The notes: generated from the sequence alone by a model not told the origin. A stretch of 64,000 nt of DNA from Desulfosarcinaceae bacterium (GCA_030066015.1 JASJCL010000020.1:48968-112967), one strand, 5' to 3'; numbered from the stretch's first letter, positions 44,846-54,693 are shown. Made by a program: numbers and translations.

Positions 44846-47305
44846 ATGCCGTCCCCCAATCCCGAGCTTGAACTGGCCGAGGCCTTTGTCCGCGAAACGA
44901 ATCGCGCCCTCTTCCTCATGGGACGCGCCGGTACGGGCAAAACCACTTTTCTACGACGTCTACATCAAACCTGCCCCAAACGCATGGTGGTCACGGCCCC
45001 CACGGGGATTGCGGCCATCAATGCCGGCGGGGTCACCTTGCACTCCTTTTTTCAGCTGCCCTTCGGCCCCTTCATACCGGGTACTGACGCATCGCAACAC
45101 CCCTACCGTTTCAGCAGGCAAAAGCGCCTTCTGATCAAGAGCCTCGATCTGCTGGTGGTCGACGAGGTCAGCATGGTTCGCGCCGACCAACTGGATGCAG
45201 TGGATCAAATCTTGCGGCGGTTGCGCCGTCGGCAATCGCCCTTCGGTGGGGTTCAGCTGCTGCTGATCGGGGATCTGCATCAGCTCGCCCCGGTGGTTCG
45301 TGATGATGAGTGGCGACTGCTGCAATCCCACTATGCGTCCGCTTATTTTTTCAGCAGCAACGCGCTGAGCCGCACTGAACTGGTGACCATCGAACTGCAG
45401 CGTGTCTACCGTCAAACGGATCAGCGCTTCATCGACCTGCTCGATGCAGTGCGGGATGGACGTCTGGATTCAGGTGGTCTGGCACGACTCAACACCCGTC
45501 TTCGGAATGACACCGCATCGGAGACCCATGCGGGATATATCCACCTGTGCACCCATAACCGCAGGGCGGACACCATCAATGCCAAACGGCTTGCCGCTTT
45601 AACGGGCGAGGCGCGCAGCTTCGAAGCGGAGGTGACGGGCGACTTCCCGCCCCACGCCTACCCCACCTTCGCAACCCTGGGGCTCAAATTAGGGGCCCAG
45701 GTGATGTTCGTGCGCAATGACCCCAGCTCCGCAAAACGGTACTTCAATGGCAAGCTGGGCGAGGTTGTGGGATTCAACGACGACCACATTGAGGTCCGTT
45801 GTGCCGAAGAGGGTTCACCCATTGCCGTGGAGCGAGTCGCCTGGGAGAATGTGCAATACGGGATCGATGCGGACACCGCCGCCATCACCGCAACGGTCAC
45901 CGGCACATTTTGCCAATACCCTCTCAAACTTGCCTGGGCGATCACGATCCACAAGAGTCAGGGCCTGACCTTCGACAAGGTCATCATCGACGCCGAGGCC
46001 GCTTTCGCCCATGGTCAGGTATATGTGGCCTTGAGTCGATGCCGCAGCTTGGAGGGCTTGGTGCTCAGTACACCGCTCTCGAAGGAGGCCATCACCACGG
46101 ACAGAGGGGTGCAGCAATTCCTGAAAGACTGTCGACAACAGGCCCCCACCCGCCAGCAGCTGGAGCGTGCCGCCAGTGCCTATCACCAGGATTTGCTGCT
46201 CGAATGCTTCGACTTCCGTGAACTGGGAGAACACCTAAGGCGCCTGGACGATCTCGTCCGGCGACACGCCGCAGCGCTGCATATCTCCAGAGCCAGGCCT
46301 GAAGAGATCACCGACTGCTGCCAGCGGGTCCGAACCGAGATCTGCGTGGTCGGCGAAAAGTTCCAGCGCCAACTGCGGGATTTGTTTCCCCAGAGCGGAC
46401 TACCCGGGGAGGACGCTGCTGTCCGGCAACGTCTTTCGCGGGCGGCGGATTACTTTGAAAGGACACTGGCCACATCACCGGGGCACCTGCTGGATCGTCT
46501 GATCATCGAAACAGACAACAAGGCACTTCGTCGTCGCTTGAAGCGGATAATGGAAGATCTGCGAACGACCTGCGCCGTCAAATCGGCCGTGATGGCCGTC
46601 TGTGGGGAGGGGTTCTCGCCCGAGGCATGCAGCCGCGCCCTGGCCCAGGCCATAACAACGGCGGCGCCCGCCCCCAAAGCGGCCTCCCAACCGACCTACA
46701 CAGAGGCGGATGTGGGCCACCCGGCGCTCTTCGATGCGCTCAAGGCCTGGCGCAACACCGAGGCCAAGGCGCAGGGGCTGCCCGCCTATCGGATCCTCCA
46801 TCAGAAAACCCTGGTTCAGATCGCGGTCCACCTGCCCGATACGCTGAGCGCCCTCAAGCGGGTGAAAGGGATTGGCGATCGATTGAGCGAGCGTTACGGT
46901 GAGGCGCTGGTGGCCGTGGTGTCCCGATATCGGAAGACACACGGTATCGAGACCGTCGCCCTACCGGATCCACCGCCCCAACCTGCCGCTGCATCGCGGA
47001 TTGACACCAAGCAGCTCAGCCTGGATCTGTTCGAGCAGGGTCGCGATATCGCCCAGATAGCAGCGGAGCGGCACCTGGCGCGGGCCACTATCGAAGGTCA
47101 TCTGGCCCACTGGGTCGCTACCGGCCGACTGGCCATCGACCGCATTGTGGCCAAAGATGTGCGCGCCGCCATCGAAATGGGGGTCCACGGATGGGATCGG
47201 GTCTCCTACAAGGGGCTCAGAGATCGTCTGGATCGCAGCGTCGGATATGGGGAGATTAAACTGGTGCTGGCCCATCTGAAGTGGCGCGAGGGGCAGAACG
47301 GATAA
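44846..47305 (+). CDS. PIF1-like SF1 helicase with HRDC and C-terminal helix-turn-helix domains
   Basis: An 819-residue DNA helicase. Walker A is GRAGTGKTT at 26-34 and Walker B is LLVVDEVSMV near 106-115. The C-terminal helicase motif WAITIHKSQGLTFDKVIID is near 366-385. An HRDC domain (about 625-695, KTLVQIAVHLPDTLSALKRV) and a helix-turn-helix of the RecQ/HTH_40 type (about 720-815, DIAQIAAERHLARATIEGHL) follow. Proteins with this layout are found in Bacteroidetes and delta-proteobacteria; a role in DNA repair or G-quadruplex/R-loop processing is inferred. The ATG at 44846 has GAGGGG seven bases upstream. Confidence 0.87.
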   Translation: MPSPNPELELAEAFVRETNRALFLMGRAGTGKTTFLRRLHQTCPKRMVVTAPTGIAAINAGGVTLHSFFQLPFGPFIPGTDASQHPYRFSRQKRLLIKSLDLLVVDEVSMVRADQLDAVDQILRRLRRRQSPFGGVQLLLIGDLHQLAPVVRDDEWRLLQSHYASAYFFSSNALSRTELVTIELQRVYRQTDQRFIDLLDAVRDGRLDSGGLARLNTRLRNDTASETHAGYIHLCTHNRRADTINAKRLAALTGEARSFEAEVTGDFPPHAYPTFATLGLKLGAQVMFVRNDPSSAKRYFNGKLGEVVGFNDDHIEVRCAEEGSPIAVERVAWENVQYGIDADTAAITATVTGTFCQYPLKLAWAITIHKSQGLTFDKVIIDAEAAFAHGQVYVALSRCRSLEGLVLSTPLSKEAITTDRGVQQFLKDCRQQAPTRQQLERAASAYHQDLLLECFDFRELGEHLRRLDDLVRRHAAALHISRARPEEITDCCQRVRTEICVVGEKFQRQLRDLFPQSGLPGEDAAVRQRLSRAADYFERTLATSPGHLLDRLIIETDNKALRRRLKRIMEDLRTTCAVKSAVMAVCGEGFSPEACSRALAQAITTAAPAPKAASQPTYTEADVGHPALFDALKAWRNTEAKAQGLPAYRILHQKTLVQIAVHLPDTLSALKRVKGIGDRLSERYGEALVAVVSRYRKTHGIETVALPDPPPQPAAASRIDTKQLSLDLFEQGRDIAQIAAERHLARATIEGHLAHWVATGRLAIDRIVAKDVRAAIEMGVHGWDRVSYKGLRDRLDRSVGYGEIKLVLAHLKWREGQNG

Positions 47306-47314
47306 GTGTCGCTT

Positions 47315-48493
47315 TCACGCCGCTTGCGCGAGGGGATTTGTCCGGGTGATCAGCCGGATGAAATTGTCCACGAGGAGCGGGTTGAAGCAGGTGCCTGCCT
47401 CCTCCCGCATGATCTTGAGGATCAACTCCTGGGGTTTGGGTTCCTGGTAGGGGCGCCGGCTGCGCATGGCGTCGAACATGTCAGCGACAGCCAGCATCTG
47501 ACTGGCGATATTGGGCTCCCAGTCGCCGGCGATGGCCGGGTAGCCGCTTCCGTCAAAACGGATGTGGTGCTCCAGCGCCCCCAGGACCGCCAGCTTGGGA
47601 ATCTCCTCAAGGCCCAGGAGATATTGTGCGCCTTTGATGGTGTGGGTCTCGATGATTTTACGCTCCTCCGGGGTGAGTTGACCCGGCTTGTTGAGGATCT
47701 CGTCGGGAATGAACTGCTTGCCCACATCGTGGAGCACCGAGGCGATGCCGATGTCGTAGAGGTGGCGGCCCGTGAAGCCCAGGGCTTCGGCCTGACCCAT
47801 GGTGAGAAGACAGACGTTGACCACGTGGGTGAAGGTATATTCGTCTGCTGACTTGATGTCGGCCAATAGGCGTAATGGGTTGATCCCGCGGGAAAAGCCG
47901 CCGATGAACTTCTTGATCATGTCGTCGATGCTGCCAAGGTCGATCTTTTCGTAGCGGCGGGTCTGATGGTAGAGCGCCTTGAGCTCCTCCAATTTGATGT
48001 CCCGCAGGCTGGCCAAGCTGGCGATCGTCTCCAGCAACTCCTGGTCCTCGGCGCCTGAAGCGAAGGGTGGACCAGCATCGGAGGCTTCCGAGCTGCGGAC
48101 CTCCACTTGACCCAATTGGATGCCGGGCCGGCTATGGATGGCCCGGCTCTCCTCGGAGCTCAGTTCTTGCACGAAGGCAGTCAGATCGACCGCCTGCAAT
48201 CCGGCTGCAAAACTTACCCGACCAATACCGTTTCGGCGCAGCAGCCCGACGAGTTGGGCATGCTGACGGCCCTGGCTGTCGATGGTCTGGTCGTTGACCA
48301 CCAGATCGTTGCCAATCACCAATAGGGTGATCTCAGGATGAACCGTCAGCTGAACACACAACGCTTGGTAGGCGGCATCCAGGTAGCGAACGACCTGGGG
48401 ATGGTCCGCGGTGTACAAACGAGCGTTGGAGATGGCCGCCGTCAGCAATGCCGTGATGCGGTCGAAACTGGCATGGTGTTCATTTCGGGACAT
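47315..48493 (-). CDS. HD-GYP domain protein
   Basis: A 392-residue predicted c-di-GMP phosphodiesterase. The HD-GYP domain (about 190-370) has LHDVGKQFIPDEILNKPG and HHIRFDGSGYPAI, the metal and GYP motifs. The N-terminal domain (about 10-115) has no name that I know, but matches the N-terminus of the adjacent HEAT-repeat protein (NARLYTADHPQVVRYLD here, NLAIYPATHHQVQRSLE there). The start at 48493 is chosen from MSRNEHHASFD; the frame is open 110 codons further, overlapping the neighbour. It is probably co-transcribed with the HEAT gene, 32 bp upstream. Confidence 0.9.
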   Translation of the reverse strand: MSRNEHHASFDRITALLTAAISNARLYTADHPQVVRYLDAAYQALCVQLTVHPEITLLVIGNDLVVNDQTIDSQGRQHAQLVGLLRRNGIGRVSFAAGLQAVDLTAFVQELSSEESRAIHSRPGIQLGQVEVRSSEASDAGPPFASGAEDQELLETIASLASLRDIKLEELKALYHQTRRYEKIDLGSIDDMIKKFIGGFSRGINPLRLLADIKSADEYTFTHVVNVCLLTMGQAEALGFTGRHLYDIGIASVLHDVGKQFIPDEILNKPGQLTPEERKIIETHTIKGAQYLLGLEEIPKLAVLGALEHHIRFDGSGYPAIAGDWEPNIASQMLAVADMFDAMRSRRPYQEPKPQELILKIMREEAGTCFNPLLVDNFIRLITRTNPLAQAA

Positions 48494-48525
48494 GGTTCTA
48501 CCTAAAGGGTGCGCACAGGTCGTTG

Positions 48526-50808
48526 CTATTGCTGCCGGCTGCGCAGAAGATCGAGACAGATGCGTCGGATCTGGGCATCTTTGGATTTTAGACCAAAACT
48601 GACCAGCGTTCGGCTGCTTTGGGCTGGGTAGCCCGCCAGAGACTGATAAACGGCCTGTTTCATCTGACGGCGAAGTCGCGGGTAGAGGGGCCAGATGCTG
48701 TGCACGACCTTGTCGAGTATCGGCAATGCGAAGGGGTCGCCAATCCTTCCCAAAGCGGTGATGATGTTGATGTTGCGCCGGACGGTGGCCTTGCGGAAAT
48801 AGGCCCTGACCATTAGCGCGCAAAGATCGGGAACGAGCTCCATCACTTGATGAGCCCCGGCGATCTCGATGGCGGCCGTCGATTCCGCTTGGGATCTCTT
48901 CAGCCAGTCACGCAGATGAACGATGGCCCATGGTTCCTTGAGACTCGCCAACCCGTCCAGAACTTGTCGGCGAACTGCCATATCGGGGTGGTCCAAATGG
49001 GGCTTGAGCTCTTTGGCGAGCTGATGGGCCTCAGATCGGTCAATCAGGCGGATGATGTTGCCGATCTCTCTGGGGTTGCCGTTCTTTAAGTGTTTTGCAA
49101 TGGCCTTTTGCGCCTCGCCTGGATGCAGCTTCAGCAGGCGTACGAGGCCGTCGACCGACTCCTCCTGCGGCGCTTTGACCAGCAGCGCCATGGCATACGG
49201 CACGATCACCGGGCCGAGCATGCGGAAAAAGCCGAGGGAGACTTTGGGCTGCTGATCGGCGCAGCGCTGGAAAGCGGTAATACTTTTTTCTAGCAGCGGC
49301 GACACGCCGAAGCGATGGCGGCATTGGGCTGCGATCTGGGCCTTGGCCGGTCTACGGTGCTGCTTTTCGTGACGCTCGAAGGCAAAGTAGACCTTTTCCA
49401 TGAGATCGAAAGCACCCTGGTTGAGCAGCGCCGGCACCAGGCGCATCAACTTGGTGGCGTAGTCACCGTAAGCGTCGCTGCTGGCGGTGGAGTTCATGAA
49501 CGCCAGGAGCACCCGGGCGATCTGACGGTTCAGATGGGAATCCTCCATGGTTTGGAGGTGCTGGGCCAGTGGGAAGTCGCCGGCATCCTCCGCCGGCTCT
49601 TCCGCCACGGCGTCGCTGAGACCTTTGAGTACCTTGTCGTACTCGTCGATGACAAATGTTTCGTAGTCCTCTCGGTTGAAAAGCGATTTTAAGGCCGGAT
49701 CATCGGAGCGCTTCTCTTCACGCGCTGGATCTTCCGCCGCTTTCAGGGGCGCCAAACTCGCCAGCACGTCGTCATCGATGGTGGTCACGATTTTCTGTAC
49801 GAGATTGATCAGGGAGGGTGAGATCTCCTCCCCCTTTTCATTGGCCTGCCGAATCATGTCCACCACGAGCGTTTCGGAAAGGCCGCCCAGGAAGCGCTCC
49901 ACCCACGGGGGGGTGTCCGCACCGGAGCAGTATTGGAAAGCCGCCTCGAGAAATTGGCGCTGGAGCTGGGGTTTGAGCTCTTGAATAAGGCGGTTGAGAT
50001 TGTCCAGAACCACCGCCGTTTCAGTTTGTTCTCCCGCCGTGTCCGAAATTTGTTCGAGGTGGGCGGCGAGAATGTGTTCATAGCTCTGGCTTACCGAGTC
50101 CGCATCCGGCCGATGACGATTGAGCAACTCCGCCAGCGTCTCCGGCGGCATCCCCTGGGCGGACGGCAGCAGTGCCGCCGGATCGGAAACGTCATCCAGC
50201 CCGCAGAGCAGCTGACTGGTGAAGTCGTGCCAGATCTCCCCCCCTTCGGTGCCCTTTGCCGATGTTGAGGAGGGGCGCAATATGCTGGCTTCGCGGGTCA
50301 GATTGAACCGACGATAATCCACGAATCGAATGTCGATGTGCTGGCAGACGCCGTTCAGCGTCTGGAGGGGAGAGCTCCCATTCTCGGGTGCGCACCCCAG
50401 TTTTTTGAGCAATTGGGTCAACTCCGCTTTGGTCACGCCTGCGGTTATGGTCAACGTCGCCACATGATGCTGTTTCAGGGCCGTGGCAAGCTCTGTGAGG
50501 GCCGGATTGGTGGTGTCGAGCACTTCCTCGGCCACCATCAGATGAACATCGGCCACGCCGACGGCGAACGTCGCGACCCGCTTGAGGAGCCCCTCGAGGA
50601 CCGCATTCGCTTTTTCCAGACTGCGCTGCACCTGATGATGGGTGGCAGGGTATATGGCCAGATTTTTGCGCGCGATGTTCAATTCGGTCAGCGCGGCGCC
50701 ATACATCTGATGATTTTGAAGAGAATCAGCCGGAGGGATCTCTGACGAAACGGCCGCCCTGGGGATGGCGGACGGAATTTGGGCGGTGAATGCCTGTGAA
50801 GAAGCCAT
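48526..50808 (-). CDS. HEAT-repeat protein with an N-terminal domain shared with the adjacent HD-GYP protein
   Basis: A 760-residue cytoplasmic protein. Residues about 35-145 are a domain paralogous to the N-terminus of the HD-GYP protein. The centre (about 190-530) is helical and acidic in places. The C-terminal part (about 545-745) has HEAT-like repeats (RRQVLDGLASLKEPWAIVHL, VRRNINIITALGRIGDPFA), which are protein-binding solenoids. I recognise no enzyme motif. Together with the following HD-GYP gene it may form a two-protein c-di-GMP-linked regulatory unit, an inference from gene order and the shared domain. Confidence 0.8.
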   Translation of the reverse strand: MASSQAFTAQIPSAIPRAAVSSEIPPADSLQNHQMYGAALTELNIARKNLAIYPATHHQVQRSLEKANAVLEGLLKRVATFAVGVADVHLMVAEEVLDTTNPALTELATALKQHHVATLTITAGVTKAELTQLLKKLGCAPENGSSPLQTLNGVCQHIDIRFVDYRRFNLTREASILRPSSTSAKGTEGGEIWHDFTSQLLCGLDDVSDPAALLPSAQGMPPETLAELLNRHRPDADSVSQSYEHILAAHLEQISDTAGEQTETAVVLDNLNRLIQELKPQLQRQFLEAAFQYCSGADTPPWVERFLGGLSETLVVDMIRQANEKGEEISPSLINLVQKIVTTIDDDVLASLAPLKAAEDPAREEKRSDDPALKSLFNREDYETFVIDEYDKVLKGLSDAVAEEPAEDAGDFPLAQHLQTMEDSHLNRQIARVLLAFMNSTASSDAYGDYATKLMRLVPALLNQGAFDLMEKVYFAFERHEKQHRRPAKAQIAAQCRHRFGVSPLLEKSITAFQRCADQQPKVSLGFFRMLGPVIVPYAMALLVKAPQEESVDGLVRLLKLHPGEAQKAIAKHLKNGNPREIGNIIRLIDRSEAHQLAKELKPHLDHPDMAVRRQVLDGLASLKEPWAIVHLRDWLKRSQAESTAAIEIAGAHQVMELVPDLCALMVRAYFRKATVRRNINIITALGRIGDPFALPILDKVVHSIWPLYPRLRRQMKQAVYQSLAGYPAQSSRTLVSFGLKSKDAQIRRICLDLLRSRQQ

Positions 50809-50911
50809 GTCTCAGAATCTTTAGCACGAGATAAATTGAAACGACCGAAACCCAGCGGATCGAACTGTATTCCTTTATCGGCAGGGCGGCGGGAGAGATA
50901 AAGTCCATGGG

Positions 50912-52690
50912 CTAGATCCAGCTCAAAAGGCGGACCAACTGGACGCGACCCAGCACGCCCCCTGTCGATCCCCCTTTGCCGGCATTCTCCGTGAAGCGGC
51001 CCAATCGAATTGACACGGCTCGCTGTGCATGGATCAGACGGCGCAATTCGGTGGTGGCCACGCGCAGACGATCGTAGACGACCCGGTCCTGAATCTGCCA
51101 CCGACGGTGGCCAATCGCGGGCAAGCGCGTGCGACCGGGTGCCAACCTCCTTTCGCTGCGCCGTGAAATTACCTGCCCTTTTCGAAACACCAGGTGCCGG
51201 TATGCGGGGCCGCCGTCATTTCCTGTTTCCCAGGCGATGGCGGCGTTCCCAATAAGCGTCAGCCAGCGGCCGCGCCGCAGCAGGGCGGCGATGGTGCAGA
51301 TGGCGTTCTCCAGGCAACGGCAGACCTGGTTCGGATCCCAGATGGGAGCCGATGCCCCGTCGTTGGGATCCTCAACGGGTGTCTGATCTTGACGATCCCT
51401 ATCCGGAAGTTCCTCCTGTGATGGCTGCGCCGGGTGGCGTTCCAACCACAACCGACGCGCAATGACCATCAGTGCGGGGCCCGTTTGCGCAGGGATCGGG
51501 CGGGGAGCATGCAAGGTGTGAAACAGATCCAGACCTTGGGTCAGGCAGGCCATGTTCAATTCGGCGGCGTTGAACCCGGCGAGGGCTTGCTTCAGCGAGC
51601 GCAATGCTGGAGATGCACTCGCAGATGGTGCCGAAAGCCGGGCCAGTGAGGCCACGACAGCGCCGAACGGACCATCTGGAACCGGGCCCCAGGGGTGGTG
51701 CCTGTCCCGGCTGGAAGTACGGTGCGTAAGATCACGGGACCAGTATTGCAATTCGGCCGTATCCGAGCGCAGCGCAACATTGTAGGGGGGCTCAAGCTTT
51801 TTAATGAGATCCTGTTCGAGCAGGGCAGCTTCCATGGCGGTGCGTGTCGGCGAGATTTTTACGTCGGCGGCCCTGCTGAGCATCTCCAGGATATGTTCGG
51901 CATGGCGACGACGTGGCTGGAAATAGGAGCGCACACGCTGGCGGAGATCTTTGGTTTTGCCCACGTAGAGGGGGGTTCCAGCACGGCTGAGCAGGCGATA
52001 CACGCCCGGACGCTTGGGCAGGTGGGCGACCGCTTCAGGGGCAACCTGGAAGATGCGTCCGCCTTTCTGCGGCACCGGGACTGTCTCTACCCAGGTGTCG
52101 AGCTCCGCCATGGTGGCCACACCGTGGCTGGCCGTGAGTTGGGCCGTCAGTCCGCGCCAGATCACGGCAGTCGCCGCCAGGTGGTAGGCGCAGCGGCGGG
52201 CTGGCGGCGTGTCATGGCCGAAATAGCCGGCCACCGCTCGCAGACCCTTGCGGGGCAGACCGGGCAGCAGACGACGGGCGATCTCGTGGGTGCAGACATA
52301 GTGCAGGGGTACGGTGAGGTTGTTGGCGGCGTCGACGCGGAGCCGCTCCATGAAAGGGCGTTCAAAGCGGGCATAGTGAATCACGATGGGGCAGGTACCG
52401 TCGCCACCAGATCTGGCCGACGCCACGGTTGCCGCTGCGGCCTGAATTTGATGCCAAAGTCGATCAGGGGGCAACCCGTTTTGCAGGTCGTTCGGGTGGA
52501 GACCCGTCAACCGGGCGAGTCGCGGGGAAACATTGATGGCGGGCTGTCGGACCAGAAAGGTGGTCACCGCCGTATCCTCGCTCGGTGCGGGATGGTATTG
52601 CCAGCCCACTTCCAGGAGAGTGCCGCCGGCCGTTGCCGCTGCGGTGGCTTGGATGTCGAGCAGTAGTATTGGAATATTCGCTAAGGCCAT
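50912..52690 (-). CDS. DEDDh exonuclease-like and GIY-YIG nuclease fusion (UvrC-N/Cho-like)
   Basis: A 592-residue protein. The N-terminal part (about 8-190) looks like a DnaQ-type exonuclease fold, but the catalytic motifs are altered: LLDIQAT replaces D-x-E, HYARFERPFM covers ExoII, and HLAATAVIW lacks the ExoIII Asp. A GIY-YIG domain (about 228-305) is intact: GVYRLLSRAGTPLYVGKTKDLRQRVRSYF-type sequence with TRTAMEAALLEQDLIKKLEPPYN. The C-terminal 280 residues are unassigned. Exonuclease-GIY-YIG fusions related to UvrC/Cho occur in many bacteria. GGAGGAATTC precedes the ATG. It acts on DNA by inference. Confidence 0.83.
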   Translation of the reverse strand: MALANIPILLLDIQATAAATAGGTLLEVGWQYHPAPSEDTAVTTFLVRQPAINVSPRLARLTGLHPNDLQNGLPPDRLWHQIQAAAATVASARSGGDGTCPIVIHYARFERPFMERLRVDAANNLTVPLHYVCTHEIARRLLPGLPRKGLRAVAGYFGHDTPPARRCAYHLAATAVIWRGLTAQLTASHGVATMAELDTWVETVPVPQKGGRIFQVAPEAVAHLPKRPGVYRLLSRAGTPLYVGKTKDLRQRVRSYFQPRRRHAEHILEMLSRAADVKISPTRTAMEAALLEQDLIKKLEPPYNVALRSDTAELQYWSRDLTHRTSSRDRHHPWGPVPDGPFGAVVASLARLSAPSASASPALRSLKQALAGFNAAELNMACLTQGLDLFHTLHAPRPIPAQTGPALMVIARRLWLERHPAQPSQEELPDRDRQDQTPVEDPNDGASAPIWDPNQVCRCLENAICTIAALLRRGRWLTLIGNAAIAWETGNDGGPAYRHLVFRKGQVISRRSERRLAPGRTRLPAIGHRRWQIQDRVVYDRLRVATTELRRLIHAQRAVSIRLGRFTENAGKGGSTGGVLGRVQLVRLLSWI

Positions 52691-52971
52691 GAATTCCTCC
52701 GTCGGTGTTGCTGGGATCGACGTCCGTCGATCCTCTTATCTGGTGGACCTGACAGATACGGTCAAATGGTAACCGGTGGGTCTGCTTCGAAAACTTACCC
52801 CGATACGGCGCCCAAGTCAGGTGCGGCAGCGCCATTTTTCGAGCGCCTTGCCGCACGACGCAGGGCGTTTCGAATCGGAGCCTGGGTGGCGGAATTTGGG
52901 TGACCGTGATAGAGATCTGCGTTTAGCAGGCCACCGAGCGATGACCCGTTTTGCGAGGTAACCAGATACCG

Positions 52972-53766
52972 ATGGATACGCTGTTGACGAATGATATGGG
53001 GCTGCTTGGCCTTGTCGGTACGGCCCTCCTGCTGCTGTGCGGCGGCCTTTTACACGGTATTCTCGGGATGGGATTTCCCTTGGTGACCACTCCCCTTCTG
53101 AGTCTGTTCATCGATGTCCGTCGGGTGATGCTGCTGCTCTTGCTGCCAACCGTCAGCATCAATCTCGTCAGTGTCATACGGGGTAGTGACTGGCAGCGGC
53201 AGATCCGACGTTACTATCCGCTGGCCATTTGGGGCGTGGTGGGCAGTGCTGCAGGCTCTAGTCTGCTGGCCATCGTTGATCCCGAGCCATTCAAGCTGCT
53301 CCTCGCAGCCGCTATTCTGGTCTATCTCCAGGCCGCCCGTTTCGGCAGCCGGCTCGCATGGGTCAGGCGTCGGACGGGTCTGGCCATGCTGGTATTCGGC
53401 CTCATCGGCGGATTTTTAGCGGGCACCGTCAACGTCATGGTGCCGGCCCTCATCGTGTTCGCCTTGGAGAGCGGCCTGCCCATGCGCTCCGTGGTGCAGG
53501 TGTTTAATTTCTGCTTTCTACTGGGCAAGTTGACCCAGGCACTGACCTTCGCACAACTGGACGTCCTCAACTTGTCCCATCTCATCCCAGCCGTGCCCCT
53601 CGCCGGGGTAACCCTGGCGGGATTGGCCATCGGGTTCAGGCTTCAACGTCGGGTCACGCCGGCGTCCTACCGGCGGGCCTTGACCCTCCTCCTGTATGTC
53701 ATGTCGGCGATGCTGCTGATACAAGGAGGGGCGCGTCTAGTGGCGTGGCTCTCGATATTTCCATAG
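52972..53766 (+). CDS. TauE/SafE family sulfite-exporter-like permease
   Basis: A 264-residue membrane protein with about eight hydrophobic segments and the two-half repeat typical of TauE/SafE: GGLLHGILGMGFPLVTTPLL-type first half and GLIGGFLAGTVNVMVPALI-type second half. The family exports sulfite, sulfoacetate or other organosulfur anions; the substrate here is unknown, but sulfur export suits a sulfate-reducing host. Start uncertain: ATG at 52972 follows GAGG by 13 bases, and TTG at 52951 is an alternative. The next gene begins about 15 bp downstream, so they are likely one operon. Confidence 0.85.
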   Translation: MDTLLTNDMGLLGLVGTALLLLCGGLLHGILGMGFPLVTTPLLSLFIDVRRVMLLLLLPTVSINLVSVIRGSDWQRQIRRYYPLAIWGVVGSAAGSSLLAIVDPEPFKLLLAAAILVYLQAARFGSRLAWVRRRTGLAMLVFGLIGGFLAGTVNVMVPALIVFALESGLPMRSVVQVFNFCFLLGKLTQALTFAQLDVLNLSHLIPAVPLAGVTLAGLAIGFRLQRRVTPASYRRALTLLLYVMSAMLLIQGGARLVAWLSIFP

Positions 53767-53781
53767 AGGATGGTGCCGCAC

Positions 53782-54693
53782 ATGCGACTACTGGTAACCG
53801 GGATGAGCGGGTTTCTGGGCCGTTCTTTGGCGCATTATCTTATCCAGACGTCTGCTTTGGCGGCGGGAGAGGTCGTTGCCACTTGTCATCAACGGCGACT
53901 CCCAATTGACGGCGTCTCTCCGATTTCGGTCGACTTGGCCGATCAGCCTGCTCTGCTGCAGAACCTGGATGAGGTCCGTCCCCGTGCCGTCATACACATG
54001 GCCGCCGTCTCTCAACCCAACCAATGCGAGACCGACGCCACGGGCAGCGCCGCGGTGAATGTGGCAGCGTCGACCACCATCGCCCGTTGGTGCGCCCGAC
54101 ACGCCAAACCGCTGGTATTCACCTCTACCGACTTGGTGTTTGATGGCAAGCAGCCCCCCTACCGGGAGTCGGCTCAACCCAATCCATTAAATGCCTATGC
54201 CCGTCAAAAGGTGAGCGCCGAAGCAGCTATCCAAACATATTGCCCTAACGCCGTCATCTGTCGATTGCCCCTTCTGTTCGGCTTCGGCGGATCGGAGGCC
54301 ACGGGTTTCGCCCACGAGATGGTGATCGCCATCGCCGCCAAGAGACCGATTCGCCTCTTCACCGACGAGTTCCGAACGCCCTTGTCAACCGTCTGCGCCG
54401 CCAAAGCCCTGGTGGCTGCCTTGCGCTGGCCGGGCGATATCTACCATCTGGGGGGGACGGAGCGGATCTCGCGCTATGCCTTCGGACAGCGAATCGCGGC
54501 GGTGCTGGGTGTCGGAGATGCACATTTACAACCGATCACCCAGGCGGATCTTTCCATGGCCGCGCGCCGACCGCGCGATGTCAGCCTGAACAACCGCAAG
54601 GCCAGGGCATTCGGCTTTGCGCCCCAGGATCTGGATGCCGCCATTCGGGAGATGTTGTTCGCTTTTGGTTTTGCCGATGCAGATTCACGATGA
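53782..54693 (+). CDS. RmlD-like NAD(P)-dependent sugar reductase (extended SDR)
   Basis: A 303-residue Rossmann-fold protein of the dTDP-4-dehydrorhamnose reductase type. It has the nucleotide-binding LLVTGMSGFLGRSLA near 3-17, STDLVFDGKQPPY near 115, and YARQK of the SDR Tyr-x3-Lys site near 138-142. RmlD paralogues outside the rml cluster act in nucleotide-sugar or SAM-synthetase-linked functions, so the substrate is not certain. ATG at 53782 gives the canonical N-terminus; ATG at 53770 also exists. It follows the TauE gene closely. Confidence 0.82.
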   Translation: MRLLVTGMSGFLGRSLAHYLIQTSALAAGEVVATCHQRRLPIDGVSPISVDLADQPALLQNLDEVRPRAVIHMAAVSQPNQCETDATGSAAVNVAASTTIARWCARHAKPLVFTSTDLVFDGKQPPYRESAQPNPLNAYARQKVSAEAAIQTYCPNAVICRLPLLFGFGGSEATGFAHEMVIAIAAKRPIRLFTDEFRTPLSTVCAAKALVAALRWPGDIYHLGGTERISRYAFGQRIAAVLGVGDAHLQPITQADLSMAARRPRDVSLNNRKARAFGFAPQDLDAAIREMLFAFGFADADSR

